A stretch of 64,000 bases of DNA, taken from NCBI GenBank assembly GCA_025345505.1, contig JANVCC010000048.1, positions 3,516,640 through 3,580,639 of the forward strand. The letters run 5' to 3'. Positions within the stretch are counted from its first letter, which is position 1. Every line of letters starts with the position of its first letter. Positions 13,101 to 26,700 of the stretch are shown in pieces. Both the position numbers and the translations under genes were made by a program. The notes beneath the pieces are model-generated. The model worked only from the letters and a program-made list of their open reading frames with translations. It made no database searches and was not told the DNA's origin. This DNA is from Todiramphus chloris collaris (Eukaryota; Chordata; Aves; Coraciiformes; Alcedinidae).

Positions 13101-14555
13101 TTGAATTTGATGAGATTAGAAACTCAAAGTCAAATGTAATGATTTTTACATTTGTTTTTTTATTTTTGAATTATATTAGAGGTCAAGTTTTCAAAGGTAT
13201 GAGAAACAAGGTTTTGCCTAACAGCTGAGCAGAAGGAGAGTTACAACAGGTAGGTATTCTACATCATCAAAACCTGGTAGTGTTTTGTATATTCCCTAAG
13301 TCATTGTCACAAATGGCACTTTGAACTCGTATCAGGTTTAATTTTTTTATCTGCTTCATATAATTTAGTTACCCATTTAAAAAAAAAACAACAAAACCAA
13401 CTTTGGCTTGTATATGATTTTGAAAACATGGGGTTTTTTAACTTTAATTCTTTGAGGAACAGTGCTATTCCTCAGTTTGACACTGCTCTTTCCACAGTTC
13501 TGAATAAACTCTGCTTAGCTTAAGGAAACATCTGTATTTAAAATTGCATGAACTTTAAACATACTGTGCATTGAATCAGTGTTTTCGTGTCTGACCAGGA
13601 ACTGTGTGTATGCAGTGAACAGACTATTAAGCCTGAGCACTTACAGAGTTATTCCAGAGAAAAGTGTCTTTGATACAGAGTATAAAGGCAGGATAAATTA
13701 TGAAATAGCTCTGGAAATCAGCATGAATATTTTTTACTTTCAGATAAGTGACTTTTGGTAGTCTGTACTGAGTTGCAAAGTTCTTACTCCTTGCATGTTT
13801 GCAGTGTCTTTATCGGGGATTTCTGCTTGGTGACCGTTTGGAACAGAACTTGAATATTAATCCTTAGTAATTGAAAACTCTGCTTCACTCCGTCCCATGC
13901 TCCATCTCCTGCTTCTTTTTGCTCGACAAATACTTGCCTCTTCATGGAAATCTTCCAACAATGTACAGGTTAAGAAAGGAATTGCCAAATTCTATGGTTT
14001 ATTAGTCTAGAAAAGCTCAACATCCAGAACTATACCTATGCCACCCATATTGCAACACGGTGTCCTCTCATTAAATACATGGGAAGTAGTTGTAATTTTT
14101 GTAAACTAGCAATTGTTGCCAATTTTTCTCCTGATTAGTATAATCCTTTTCCCATAATCTCTTATAATAATGTTTTATAGTTCATTTATCTTACATAATT
14201 AGACCTTGGACAATCTCACAGCCTTGTTATTTTTGTTTAAGTTCATTTTTTTCCTTCTAAGACATCACAAACATTATAGTTGGGAACCCGTGTTCAAAAC
14301 GTTTTCAGAATGATGTATGTATAACTTGTGTGTGTGTATCTAGTGGGAAAGAGACCCAAATCTCAGAGGTCCTCGTTCCTGTTAATACTATCACTGGTCA
14401 TGTGTGAGTCTTTAAGTTTTGGCCTTAAATCAGATCCCAGGACAAACTTGTTTTCTTTGTACTTCACTATTGAAGTTCCCGGTTTTAACCATTTAATAGA
14501 AAAACTATCCATATTTCTTTTTAAACTTTTTTTGTTGTTGTTGTTTTTTTTCCAG
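7116..14555. other. Intergenic region, no gene seen
   Basis: About 7.4 kb with no supported gene. It includes a purine-rich tract on the + strand at about 9751-9905. That tract produces a Ser/Leu/Phe-rich open frame on the minus strand (9704-10012), which I take to be spurious. A-runs occur near 8284 and 13380. No tRNA, rRNA or further transposon copy was recognised. Confidence 0.5.
9751..9905 (+). repeat. Polypurine-rich tract
   Basis: A stretch of about 155 bases made mostly of A and G on the + strand, with repeated AGAAGAGAAG-like units near 9840. Such tracts can form triplex structures or arise by slippage. No gene-like signal accompanies it. Confidence 0.6.
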
Positions 14556-14753
14556 GAGACTGTTAGAACAGCTGGGAAAACTGCCAAGCAACTTGCTAAA
14601 GACAATATGAGCAGGATTTAAATCACAGAAAAACATGAAAAACCTGTAGCTGTGTCTGAACAGTGAAATAACTGCTGTCGACCAGCAACTCTACGCAATA
14701 GCCAGCAGTGTGGCAAAGTTCCTGATATGCAACATTATGTTTCAGTAAATAAA
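14556..14753 (+). other. Candidate 3'-terminal exon of an unknown transcript
   Basis: A long pyrimidine tract (about 14523-14552) leads into CCAG at 14552-14555, a good splice acceptor. The sequence after it reads 21 codons in phase 0 (ETVRTAGKTAKQLAKDNMSRI) to a TAA at 14619-14621. An AATAAA signal follows at 14748-14753 and another at 15159-15164. I do not recognise the peptide. T-rich tract plus AG and AATAAA are both common by chance in AT-rich bird DNA, so this is only a candidate for the last exon of an upstream gene or lncRNA on the + strand. Confidence 0.15.
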
Positions 14754-16080
14754 TGCAAATGACAGCTGAAGTACAATGTTGAACGCTATGCCACTGGAAA
14801 ATTGCTTGTTAAGGACAATCTTCTTGGAAAAGTCTCTAGTGAGTTCACGTTTTTACAGCTGTTTCTGCAAGTTTCTCAGGTGATGTCTCTTAAACAAAAG
14901 GATTTATACCTCTTCCTTCTTCTCAGTACGTTCCAAGCAGCTCTTATGATCACCTAGAAAGTTCAGAAACAGCAGGTTAATGGAAATCTTCACCATTTTC
15001 CAATAATAAATCTGATGAGCTATGGCTGTACAAATGTGGAGTGTGTTCAGTTGTCTCAGTCGCGTGCTGTAAACCGTTTGCTACAGTTTTATTTCATTTT
15101 TGTCTTTCTGAACTCCTGCATGCTGCCTTTATTCCCCACAAGTGAATGCTGAGGATATAATAAAATATTATAGCATAGCAAGTGGGATTCTTTCCTGCTT
15201 TAACAGGCAGATGTCCCGTTTCTCAAGTAGAATTCAGATCCTCTTCTATATTTTTATCTGAGATAACTCTGTCAGGTAATGGTAATAAAATTAACACCTA
15301 AGCTTGGAATTACCTGTAGGACAATGGAAGGACTGTTTGATCTTGTGGGTGTCCCACAACTTTGCAAAACTGCAATTAGTAGAAAAAGTCCTAGGGATTT
15401 CAAGTAAAATGGACTTATCTAGTCCACATGGGACCAAACTAATGTAAGCTGGCTCCTCCATGTTCTTTACTGGAAGTGCTAAATAGAATGCAGAGGATTA
15501 CGGATGCCATTCTCACCCTTAACTTAACTGGGCAATAATTTCACCTTTGATGTTTTAAGAATATCATTAATTATGCTCCTTAAGTGTGTACCTACTAAAA
15601 CAGCAGACAGCTTTGCCATTTGTACCAGGTTTGAAGTTCTTAGATGTTACTAATACTACTGTCATGGGAACAGCAGTGGACTGCCAGCTGAGACAGCTGC
15701 CAGGCAGGGAGCACCGGAGGGGATGTGCGGTACCCTCTGCGGTAGCAGAAGGATGTTGATGTTGCATGCTACAAAGCTTACTTGAACTGTGTATAAATTC
15801 ACAGAAAAAAGAACCCAAACAAACAAACCAACGTTTCCCCTTCCCCCCGCCTTCCTGTCATCCAAACTCTGCCTTCACTCTGCAGTTCATTTGAATTGTT
15901 TCACCATTTCTACACAAAAGAAATACATTATCAGGCCACAGTGCATGGCGAGTGAACTGTGCAACTCCTCGATGAAATCCATGAAAAAAATGTGGTATCT
16001 GTAAAACCCTTTGACTTCTGACGGCTTTGAGTAGGAGATTGTTCAGTGGTTCCATGGACTCTGATGTTACTGATGATGCA
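14754..16080. other. Intergenic region just upstream of the PARD3 CpG island
   Basis: About 1.3 kb of ordinary-composition DNA with a second AATAAA at 15159-15164. CpG density rises sharply near 16085. No repeat or coding signal was recognised. Confidence 0.5.
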
Positions 16081-16540
16081 CCAGTTTTCGCTCCGTGTTG
16101 GGTCTGTCGCGTTAGCAGACACCCAAAGGGCCACGAAGACCACCTGATTTCGTCTGCCGACGCTGTCCCTCCGCACGCAACGGGACAATCACAAGCTTCT
16201 GTTTCCACCAGCGCACGTTTTCTGGTTCAAACTGTTGCAACCCCCGTATCTGAGGAAGAGCGGCAGCGGACGGTGCCCCGTCCATCCCCGATGAATCGGC
16301 AGGCGGGTTGCGCTGCCGCCGGGTCCGGTTCCCCGGCAGGGACCGCCGGCTTCCCCCAGCCCGGTCCGCGCCTCCCGGCTCCCCGCGGAGCTGGCCGCTT
16401 GCCCCCGCCCCGCCGCCCCGCCCCACGCCTTCGGAGCGGGGAGGCAGAGCCGCCACCGCCCCGCCCGCCCGCCGCTGCCGCTGCTGCGCGCCGGGGCAGG
16501 CGCCGAGCAGGTGGCCGCAGGCAGCGGGCAGCGCCGCGAC

Positions 16541-16546
16541 ATGTGA
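16541..16546 (+). promoter_or_regulatory. Start-stop upstream ORF (ATGTGA) in the PARD3 leader
   Basis: ATG is followed directly by TGA, 250 bases before the PARD3 start. Its context GCGACATGT has G at -3. The TGA is in frame with PARD3 and acts as an upstream in-frame stop, which supports initiation at 16796 for any transcript that includes this site. It matters for translation only if transcription starts upstream of 16541, which is not known. Confidence 0.4.
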
Positions 16547-17566
<1,020 letters not shown>

Positions 17567-17578
17567 TGAGGGGGGGGG

Positions 17579-17678
17579 NNNNNNNNNNNNNNNNNNNNNN
17601 NNNNNNNNNNNNNNNNNNNNNNNNNNNNNNNNNNNNNNNNNNNNNNNNNNNNNNNNNNNNNNNNNNNNNNNNNNNNNN
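17579..17678. other. Assembly gap (100 N)
   Basis: Exactly 100 N, the usual placeholder for a gap of unknown size. It begins after a G9 run in GC-rich sequence and resumes in a GTGGG plus T16 run, so the missing sequence is probably GC-rich or G-rich promoter-proximal intron. Confidence 0.98.
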
Positions 17679-20600
17679 GTGGGTTTTTTTTTTTTTTTTA
17701 ATTTAACTTTCCCTCTGTGCTTTCTTCCTGTTGCTGCAAACTTCTTTTTAATGAACTGATTTGTTGGGGACAATATGACTGGACGCTGGCTGAGAACTTG
17801 AGCGGCACCCTTGCCCTTCTGCTCTGCCTGATCCACCCAAGCAGCTGAGTGTGCCTTTCCCCTCAGCCCTTCTGACAAGCTTTGTTTCCACTTCCGAACC
17901 TGGAAGTTTGGCTTTGCAAACGCTGACTCCCAGGCCCTCTGAAACCTGCAGTGGAAGGAATACTGTGAACAGTGTATTGCTTAGTTTAAGGTGATTCCTA
18001 AGAAAATTGTTAAGATCAGTGTTCTCAGAGAGAATTCTGGTTGATTGGAGGAGAAAAGTTAACTAAGGTTCCCATCACCTCCCTGCTTGATTCCTGAAGA
18101 ATGTGGTTTTGGAGAGGAAAATGCTCTTTCTCTGTATTTTTATTATTCCTCTTCTAATAGTTGTGATTCTGGCTGGAAAAAAAAAAAAAGAGTAAAATGA
18201 TTCATGAGGATATGCTCGTGGCTGCATACCAGCTGTTATTTATATACGGCAGTTAATGCACGTGGCAATCTACCTGCACAGAGGAGACAGTGGCCCAAAG
18301 TACCTCTCCGGTTAAGGTAAAGCAGTGAACAGTAAAGTGTGTCCCTTGGGGGAGCACCGAGTGCCTGATGGGGCCATTCAGGTGGGAAGCGTTTGCGGAG
18401 TTTGCATTCGTAACGTGAATTATTTTTACGTGTTATGTTCCAAAACTCTGGCCCGTGTAACTCGTGCAGCACTGGGCTGTGTCCTGGTTTCCAACTGTTA
18501 AATTGCATTAAGGGAGAGTAATTGCGTTCTGCAGTGTAATGTTAAGCCTGGAAGTGATTGAAGTGCTGAGCACAGGAGGAACACATGCCAGTCTCCAGGA
18601 AAAAGGTTACACGATTTCAAGTGGTGTGGGCTTGTTGGGGGAAGAAGTGGCCCACCTGTGGAAAGGTGAGAAAAATAAGAAATAAAATAAAAAAGTAACT
18701 CTTCTCTGAACACGCGGGTGGATTTACTAAAAAGACAAGCTTGCAGAGGTGCAGGTAGACTTTGGCCCCTAGTCACCAAAGCTCCTGAGCCTGGGTTTAA
18801 AATCCCCTGGTGGTTTTATGTCTTAGTACGTCTACAGTGGTTATGCTCTATGCCACTGGTGCGGACTCGAGGGTAGCTGTTTTACTGATTGCTCCTATTG
18901 TATGGAAATGCTGTGGTTGAAAACATGGTAGCACAGTCCGTGGGCTTTCTCTGCGTGTTCTACACAGTCCCTGTCAAACCTTCTCTGAATGTCTTATACA
19001 GTCACTGTCAGACCTTACTTGAAACTTCAATTAGCTGAAGATTTTCTGCGGTGATGTTTAGGTAGTAAGGAGGTGGATCCTCAGTGTCTAGTAAGTGTAT
19101 AGTGCTGTCTGCTCTGCTCGCTGTAGAGTAACATAGTAATTTTATGGTTTCAAGGGCAGAATTTCATAGATGACTGTCTTTTTATAGCAGTTACGTGGTT
19201 TCTTTCTGTGCTAGTGTAGCAGATGGGCAAATCTTCACTTTAGGAAGGGACAAGAGAGGGGGCAAAGTAATTCCCGAAGTGAGAGGATGAAAGTATTTGT
19301 GCAAATATGAATGTATGGTCTGGAAGCTGATGCCAAGCTGACGTTGAAATCTATTTCACCACCACCGTTACGGGAAAAAAAAAAGTGTACCTTGTGGAAG
19401 ATTATTCAGAATGTTTGAATTAAGCTTATGGTTTTCATACTTACAGGGAAACCAGCATTCCTCATGCTGCAAAAATGCGTGTGTCTCTGCTGGATGCAGC
19501 AGTTCCTTCAGCAGAGCTGCTTGAAGCCTCTGGGATCTGAGTTGTCAGCCTTTTCCTGATGACCTCCCACTCTGTCGGTTTCCAGGTTGTGATTAGCAAT
19601 AAGTGATCTGCACAGTGAGCACTTCAGACTTACCTGTGAAGGCTGCTCTGTGTGGCATGCACAGGAAACCTCTCTGTGACAAGATAAGAGGGGTTTTGAG
19701 GAGGCAAAGTCAGCCACACCTGACTGGCTTAACGTTAATGGCAAGAGTTGGTGGGCTGCCCCAAACGAGAGCAGACGGGGAGCTGAGATCAAACTTGTTT
19801 ATCATAGAGTTGACTATAACCTAGAGTTAAAATGTGGAAAAATAATCGTGAAAGCTTTATTATCAAAAAGAAATAATTGTGCATCCTGTAGCTTTGGTTT
19901 GATCTAGTTGTAGCCAGAGATACTTCTGACTTTTCTGTGCAACTTTCAGCTGTCACCGTAATCTTTGTGTGCTTTGGGGTATTTTTTTTTTTTGGGGTGT
20001 ATTGTCAGCATTTCACCTTTTTATTATCTTTTTCCTGCGAGTATCAATGAGCATGCACGGGTAGTGGGTAGGCATAATATCTGTGTTTTACTGTTTAGTG
20101 TTACTAAGCTGTTGTTGTGTGACAGAAATGAGAATGGTAAACAAGAGTATGAAATAGTAAATCACAGATGTGCAGGAGTTGCTCAGTGTCACGTCCAGTC
20201 CCTGTAGGGATCATTTAGCCTCTATCATAGCTCAGGCTGATGTCCCGTGTATCATGAGCTTGTAGTGATGTTCCTAGACCTTTTATATTACCCCGATTTT
20301 CTAGTTAAACGAGTAAAATAACAATTTGCCTGCCGAATCAAAAAGATGTTAGGAGGACGTTTGGAGACATCCTTTCCCTCCTCCTCACCAAAGAGCTGTG
20401 GGAGATGAAGTTTTCAGGGGTTTGTGATGTTGTACGGAACAATGCGTGAATTGTTAAACACTGTGGTGTGCTAATGTTTGTGAAAAGAAATTGTAATCTC
20501 CTCTTTGATAGCATTTGGAGGCAGCTGCTGATAAGAGACCAGAAGTTGGTTCTGTAAGCAAAGGTAACAGGTGTCAGATGACCATAGTCTCACTTCATTT

Positions 20601-20703
20601 GTACATAGGAAGCTTAGGCCACCCAGAGCTTAAAGCTCCACCTCTTCGGTAGGTCTGACATTCATCAGCAGGGAAGTGTGAGAGGGGAAGGCTTTAGTCT
20701 CAG

Positions 20704-20771
20704 TGAATCATAGAATTGTTAGGGTTGGAAGGGACCTTAAAGATCATCTGGTTCCAACCCCCCTTTCCCCT
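20704..20771 (-). repeat. CR1 LINE 3'-terminal fragment, sense strand -
   Basis: GAATCATAGAATTGTTAGGG followed by TTGGAAGGGACCTTAAAGAT and CATCTGGTTCCAACCCCCC is the complement of the last ~65 bases of CR1. The match stops in a C-rich stretch near 20771, so it is a very short 5'-truncated insertion. Confidence 0.88.
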
Positions 20772-23700
20772 GTATTTGATATTCCACCCCCCGCCCCGTG
20801 CCATCAAGCTGAACTTCTCAGATTATTTGCTTAAAATTCAGCACCCAGACAGTAGGTCGTCTTCCAGGTAAGCAGTGGTGACTTTGATGCTTTTTGTGTT
20901 CTGCAGAGCAGTTTCACAGTTGCTTCTGAGCGTGTCACTGGGGCAGTTTTTATAGGCCCTATTACCCAAGGGTAGGCCAGTGTGAAAATCTGCCAACTTG
21001 ATTTGAGTTTTGTAGTGATCTCATCACATTTCCCACTTGAGCCTGGCTCCTAGGTTTTGGGTGCAGGTGTAGCTGGGTCCTCCACAGTGATCATGCAGAG
21101 GCTCTTTTAAGCAGTAATGAATAACTCAAGGGCAGTAGTGGCCGAGTATAGCGTTAAAAATTCTTTTTAATTTTTTTTCCAAGTAGAAAGAAGCCTTATA
21201 GGCTGTCTTCACAATGTGCAGGAACCTTCTCCACCCCAAAAAGGCCCACAAAGGGACTAAAAGCCCCTAAAATCCCTCTCACTCCTTCTGCTCAGTTGAC
21301 TGTCAGTTTACTTCTAGCTGATACCGCCAGGATGAAGCCTCCGGGCTCCACGTTTAGTATTGGCTGGGTAGTATTTCAATGATTTACCTGAGGTCAACCA
21401 GGAGAGCCCAGATTCCCTGGGGCTGTTGACAATTTTCTCAAGCTGGCTCTTGACCTTTCTGCTGATGTTGGCTTCCCAGTGGTGGCAGTGAAACCCAGCT
21501 GATGGGTAACAACGCTCTGCTGTGGCTTGGTGAAGGCTGTGAACAGCAAGGGAGAGCTGCTCATTTCAGGAAGAAGAGTCGTGATCACTTCATGTTTGGA
21601 AAGCTGTTGCATGATCCTGAAGGTTTGTGACTTGGTGCTGCATATACAAGGCTATGTCTTGCATACAGTGATTTAATTCCCTACGCTCATTACAAAAAAC
21701 GCCTTCCTTTTCACCTCTTCTTTCCATCTCCCTCTGTGTTTTCAGCCAAATGAATGTTTCCCTGTCACTGTCATCACGTGTGAATACAGGTGACTCCTGC
21801 ATTGCATGAGAGGTTGCAGGGTGAAGGTAGGAATGAGCTTTTGGATGAGTGTGGCAGCGGCTGTGGAGGTCCCTTGGCCATGTTACTGTGCCCGAGGGGA
21901 CCTGTGGCTCGGGAGGCAGGGAGCTGCACTAGCCCTGCCATACCCTGGGCAGGGCTTTCTCACATCCTTTTTCCACCAGATCTTGCCCGTGTTTAGCCAT
22001 CTCTGATATGAGGGAGGAGGCCTGAGCACACTGGGGCTCTACCTCTTTTGTTCGAGCAAGCAGGGTAAATGCTTTTGGCATCATTTGAGGCTAATACAGC
22101 GGAAGACTGAATTCTGTAGGGCTTCCGAAGAGGGGCATAAAAAGTGGGCAGCGTGCAAGGCCTTCAGCTGCGGAGGCGCTGTCAGCGCAGGGTGCACGTG
22201 GCGCTGCGCCGGTGGGCTGACGTGAGCGGTACCTCTCTTCAGCGCTGCTTTCCGTGTGGCTCCGTCTGGTTTCTCAGCACTTCAGCGTTCCTGAACGGCG
22301 ATCGCAGGCAAGGGTGTGTTTGTGGCAGGGTGGCTTGGGAGGGATTTCCCTTGGAGCAAACTCACCGTGGGCGATTCCTGTAGCTCTGAGGGGACGACTG
22401 TGGAGGAGCCCACGAAAGCGCTCGGTGTGTTTGGAGAACGGTTCCTGGAGGCGTTTGGGGTTTAGGGAGTTGCCAGCCTTTCTTCTCCTGGGCGATACCC
22501 TTCCACCAGTGGAAAACCATCGGATTCCCATAGCTTTTTACACTTTAACTTCGGTTATAACAGTTGCAGATGTTTTAGTTCTGTTACAAAAACACCACTG
22601 GAAGTAACACTTTCTCAGCTGTCCCAGACTATGACATCTTTTGGTCATGGCATGTTTAATCTGGTAAAATAAGATGGAGTAAACGGGGGAGAAACTCTGG
22701 GTGATGTTAGTTACACAGAATACAGTTCATGTAGCTTTAAACTGCATTCCTGGTTCTTCAGAGGAAAACCAACCTTTTCATCCAAATATAAATTGAGTGA
22801 ATAAAACACGCAACAGTGCTGAACCAGTGCTTATGCATACTGGAAATAAAGAGGAATTCTTCTAACATCAATCCAGAGTATAGCACAGATGTTCTCACTC
22901 AGAAATATTTTGTGAGCAGTAAGAAAATAAAAAAAGGTTGAGCAAAAAGTACTAAAAAATTCTGCAAGGTACTTTAGGGCATCTGTGTCCCGTCCCCCCC
23001 CCTCTTTTTAATATGCATTATATATTTTCCTTGTTTCTTTGAGGTCGTTTTGCTGTAATACTCAGCAAGTCTGGTAGTGGAAGATAGATTAAAAAACACC
23101 AAAAAACCCCAAGCTGCCTTTGAGCTAAATTACATAATCTGGTGGTGCTGTTTAAGAAATAAAAAAGAGAGAGGAAAAAAGGATACATCAGCACAGCTGT
23201 GCATAATACTTGTCAAAATTAATAATAATTGGGGAAAAAGAATTTTCAGTTAACAGTGAACATTAGAGTTTTTGGTTTTTTTGAGTTAATCTCGTTATTT
23301 TCACTTGTTACATTACTTTAGCAATGTCAGTTTTTTTCCCTACCGGTAGCCTTAGTGGTTCCAGATTCTTGTTTAATCAGAAATAATTTTAATAACTATT
23401 TTAGCTGCACTATTTGCTATTCTTTTTTAATCAGGTAGCAGGTACCTGTATTTGCTACTTCCAGTTTGTTACCGTAAAGTGATGCACTTTAATAACCTAT
23501 TGAGTCCAAGCAGAAGGAGAAATGTAGCCCTGCTGAAAACTCTTGTGCTAGATCCCACCTGCTACATCTCCGGGTCACGATCTCCAGGAGGGGAAGATTA
23601 ATAAATACCAAGTGTGTTTCTGTGCAGGGGGCATGACTCTTGCTGCCCACGAGCAGAGGGGAGCATCTCATGGAGCTTGGCCCTGGCTCGGTGGTGCTGC

Positions 23701-26700
23701 AGCAGTTGGCTGGTGTCATCTCCTGGATCATTGTGTCTCCAGCTCGTCAGGACTTTTACGGAAACAGAGACAGGGCTGGCAGAAGGGATGTGACTGTGGG
23801 GAGAAGGGTGGCCTTCTGTAGGGGAGGAAAAAAGGGTGGGATGTCCTTGGAGACTGGCAAAAGGGAAGGATTTTGAGGTAAAGAGAGATGGCTGTAACTC
23901 CTAGTGTCTTCTTTCACATGAAAGGAGAAACAGGAATTTTCATGGAAGCCAGATATTCATGGAGCAAATTAAGTAGAAAGAGCTGAAGATGGGAAGAAAC
24001 TGGTTAACCTGGTGCCCTGGAAGTGAGTGATCAGTTTAGGAAGAGAACGAAAAATTCACCTCAGTGGCCCAGGAGATGTCACCCAAAAGGCTTTCTTTTT
24101 CAAGAGAGACCTGTGGGATTTACGATAGGAAGCTTCCCTTTTTAGGCAATAAGCTCAGCCAAAGTAGCGAATCTCTCATTTGGTAAGGAAAAGACGAGGC
24201 TGTTTTGGAAAAGCGATGTCACGTTTTTGGCCGTCCTTCCCACGTTCTCTCATGCTCGGGCTGCTGCTGATGCAGCAGGATTGGGAATCCTTTGCAGGAG
24301 GAGCGAGCTGGTACATCATGAGCAGTCTGCTTTTTACGTGGCCACGTTTGTAGGATTTTTGTTGCAGGTAGGCATATCCTTACGGACTCAGAGTGGCAAT
24401 TTGAAACGCTTCTGGTGTTCATCTTGTATTACAAATAGAAGGGAAAAAAAAAAGTTATGTGGGTATAAAGTGTCTTAAATGGAGATAGGACTTCTGGGAG
24501 TGCCTGAATGCTTGTGTGCACACCTACTTGGGTGTTTTCATTTGTTTGAAGAAATATAGCCACACGTACTAAATGAAAAAGTAGTTTCACCTCACCCCAT
24601 CTTTTTTGCATGTGCTTTCAAAGGTGATGAGTTGCTCTATCTTGCCCCTAGGCAAAGGCCACATCATGGTTTTTTCCTTCTCTATTAAATGTCAAAAGCA
24701 ATATCCTGCTTGTGAGAAACTTGCAGCAATAGACCTCTTTGTGCATGGAACGAGAAGAACGATTTTGTTCCAAGTTCTCGGAGTCCTTCTAAACAGGAAG
24801 GAGCAGAATTTAATGAAACATGGAAAAATTACTTCTAGGGACGCTGAAGTGTCTCTGACACCAAGTAGCCTGTAAGTTTTGTTGCTGTAACAACTTAAAT
24901 GACAGTCTAAAAACCAAACCAAACCCCAAAAAAAACCCAAACGAAGAATAAATTGGAAGCTTCAAAACTTTTAGCTCCTTTAATAAACCGCTAAGTGGAA
25001 TAACAAGGCTTGATTTAATTTGGTCTCTCCAAGAACCTGTTGTACCAAACGGTATTTGCATTTCTTAAAGTGTGCATTTGATTGTGCTGTCAGGTTTTCC
25101 ACCCCCCTCTCTGCCTTCCTGTGAAGACTGCTTGCCTGCAGCTGCAAGAGCTGGGAAGGTGGCCAGCTACCAAGTACCAAGAGGAGAACAATTGAGATAT
25201 CCAGGCTGCAGTGGCCGGGTGGCGGTGGCCAGCCGCTCTTCCTGGTGAATGAGCCTTTGGCTTCGGCACCGCGTGCAGCCTGTCAAGATGAAGAGGAAAA
25301 GGATTTTACCAGCCTTGAATTCGTCTCTTTTGGCAGCACCAGGCTGATGGGAGGCTGCTAGCTGGAAGTGAAAAAATACTGTAATTTATCTAGTTGGAAA
25401 GCACATCCACACATGTCCCTTAGTCTGCCATTTATTGTGGAGAGGTGAGTGCTGGGTAAGGGGGGCAATGCTGCTGCTTTCGGAGGGAGACAAGAGGAGC
25501 TCCTTCCAGCTCTGCTGGACTGAGCTGCCTGCTTCTGCAGGGCTCCTGCAAGCGAGGCACGTGTCAGGGGGCTGCTCAGGCTGCAGGTAGGGTTTGAATC
25601 GAGGTCCTGATCTAATTGTTTAATGCTGATGAAGATGCTGCTTTTGTTGCCACACTGTAGGTCTGAGATGGCTGGGGACTGGGGAGAAGAAAAAGCCCAG
25701 CACAGAAGACTCCTCCATCCTTACGCAGTCAAACGCAGAGTCCTGGTTTCTGGACATGGTGCAAGTTCAGAGCATTGTTTCCAAATACTGTATTTTTTTT
25801 ATTCCCCCCCCATTATTAAGAACACTAATTTGAGAAGATAGTTTTATGTTTTATGTTCTCACAGAGTTTTCTTAACAGCAGCTTTTATTGCTTCTTTTAG
25901 TTTATCTTCAAATGACAAATAGCACACAGAAACCTGGTCTGGAATAATTCTGGAAAATTTGAAGTCTGAACTAAGAAATTGCAAGGAAAAGTGGACTGGG
26001 TAAATGAAGCAGAGCTTTTAAAGTTGGATTTGTCTGCTAGCATAGGCTTTGTGTTGTAAAACAGCCAGTGAATGTGGTTTTCAATGTCTGTAACTGTGTG
26101 TTTGCAAAGTATTTGTATTTTTTAAGTGCTGCCATTTGTTTAAAGAGAAAGCCTTCTATATTTTCTAGGCTTAGCTAAACTGGCCTAAACAGAAAATGTC
26201 ATGCTCTGTGTGGAAAACAGCATATTTCATTTGTGGTTGTGTTGGGCAACGGGGCAGTCCCACCCTGTGCCCAGCAATCGCTCGGGAACTCAACTCAGAT
26301 GTTAATATGCGTGAAATGTTCTTGTAATCAGTGTCTTATAAATCTCTCCTTTATTAGTATGGTTGGTGGAAGGAAATTCCTGATGACCCTTTTGTTGCTG
26401 TGGCGTTGCCGCAGAATAGCTGGGTTTAGCTTGAAGCCCCCCTCTCAATTGGAAGGCACAGATAATGAGCAGCCAGTATTGCATCTTTTGGGGTTTAGAA
26501 AATACTTAGCTGAAAAGGCTCCTGGTCCTCAGTCTCTGGAGGTACAAGTTTTCCTTTGCTGGTGGAATTCCCTAGCTGGAGAATGAAAGCAGCAGCAAGG
26601 GGGAACTAGCTTGTACCAGGAGGTAATTGTGTTGAGTTAAATATTCTTTTGATATTTGAATATGAAGTAATTAGCTTGGATGTACTGCTGTTTACCTTTT

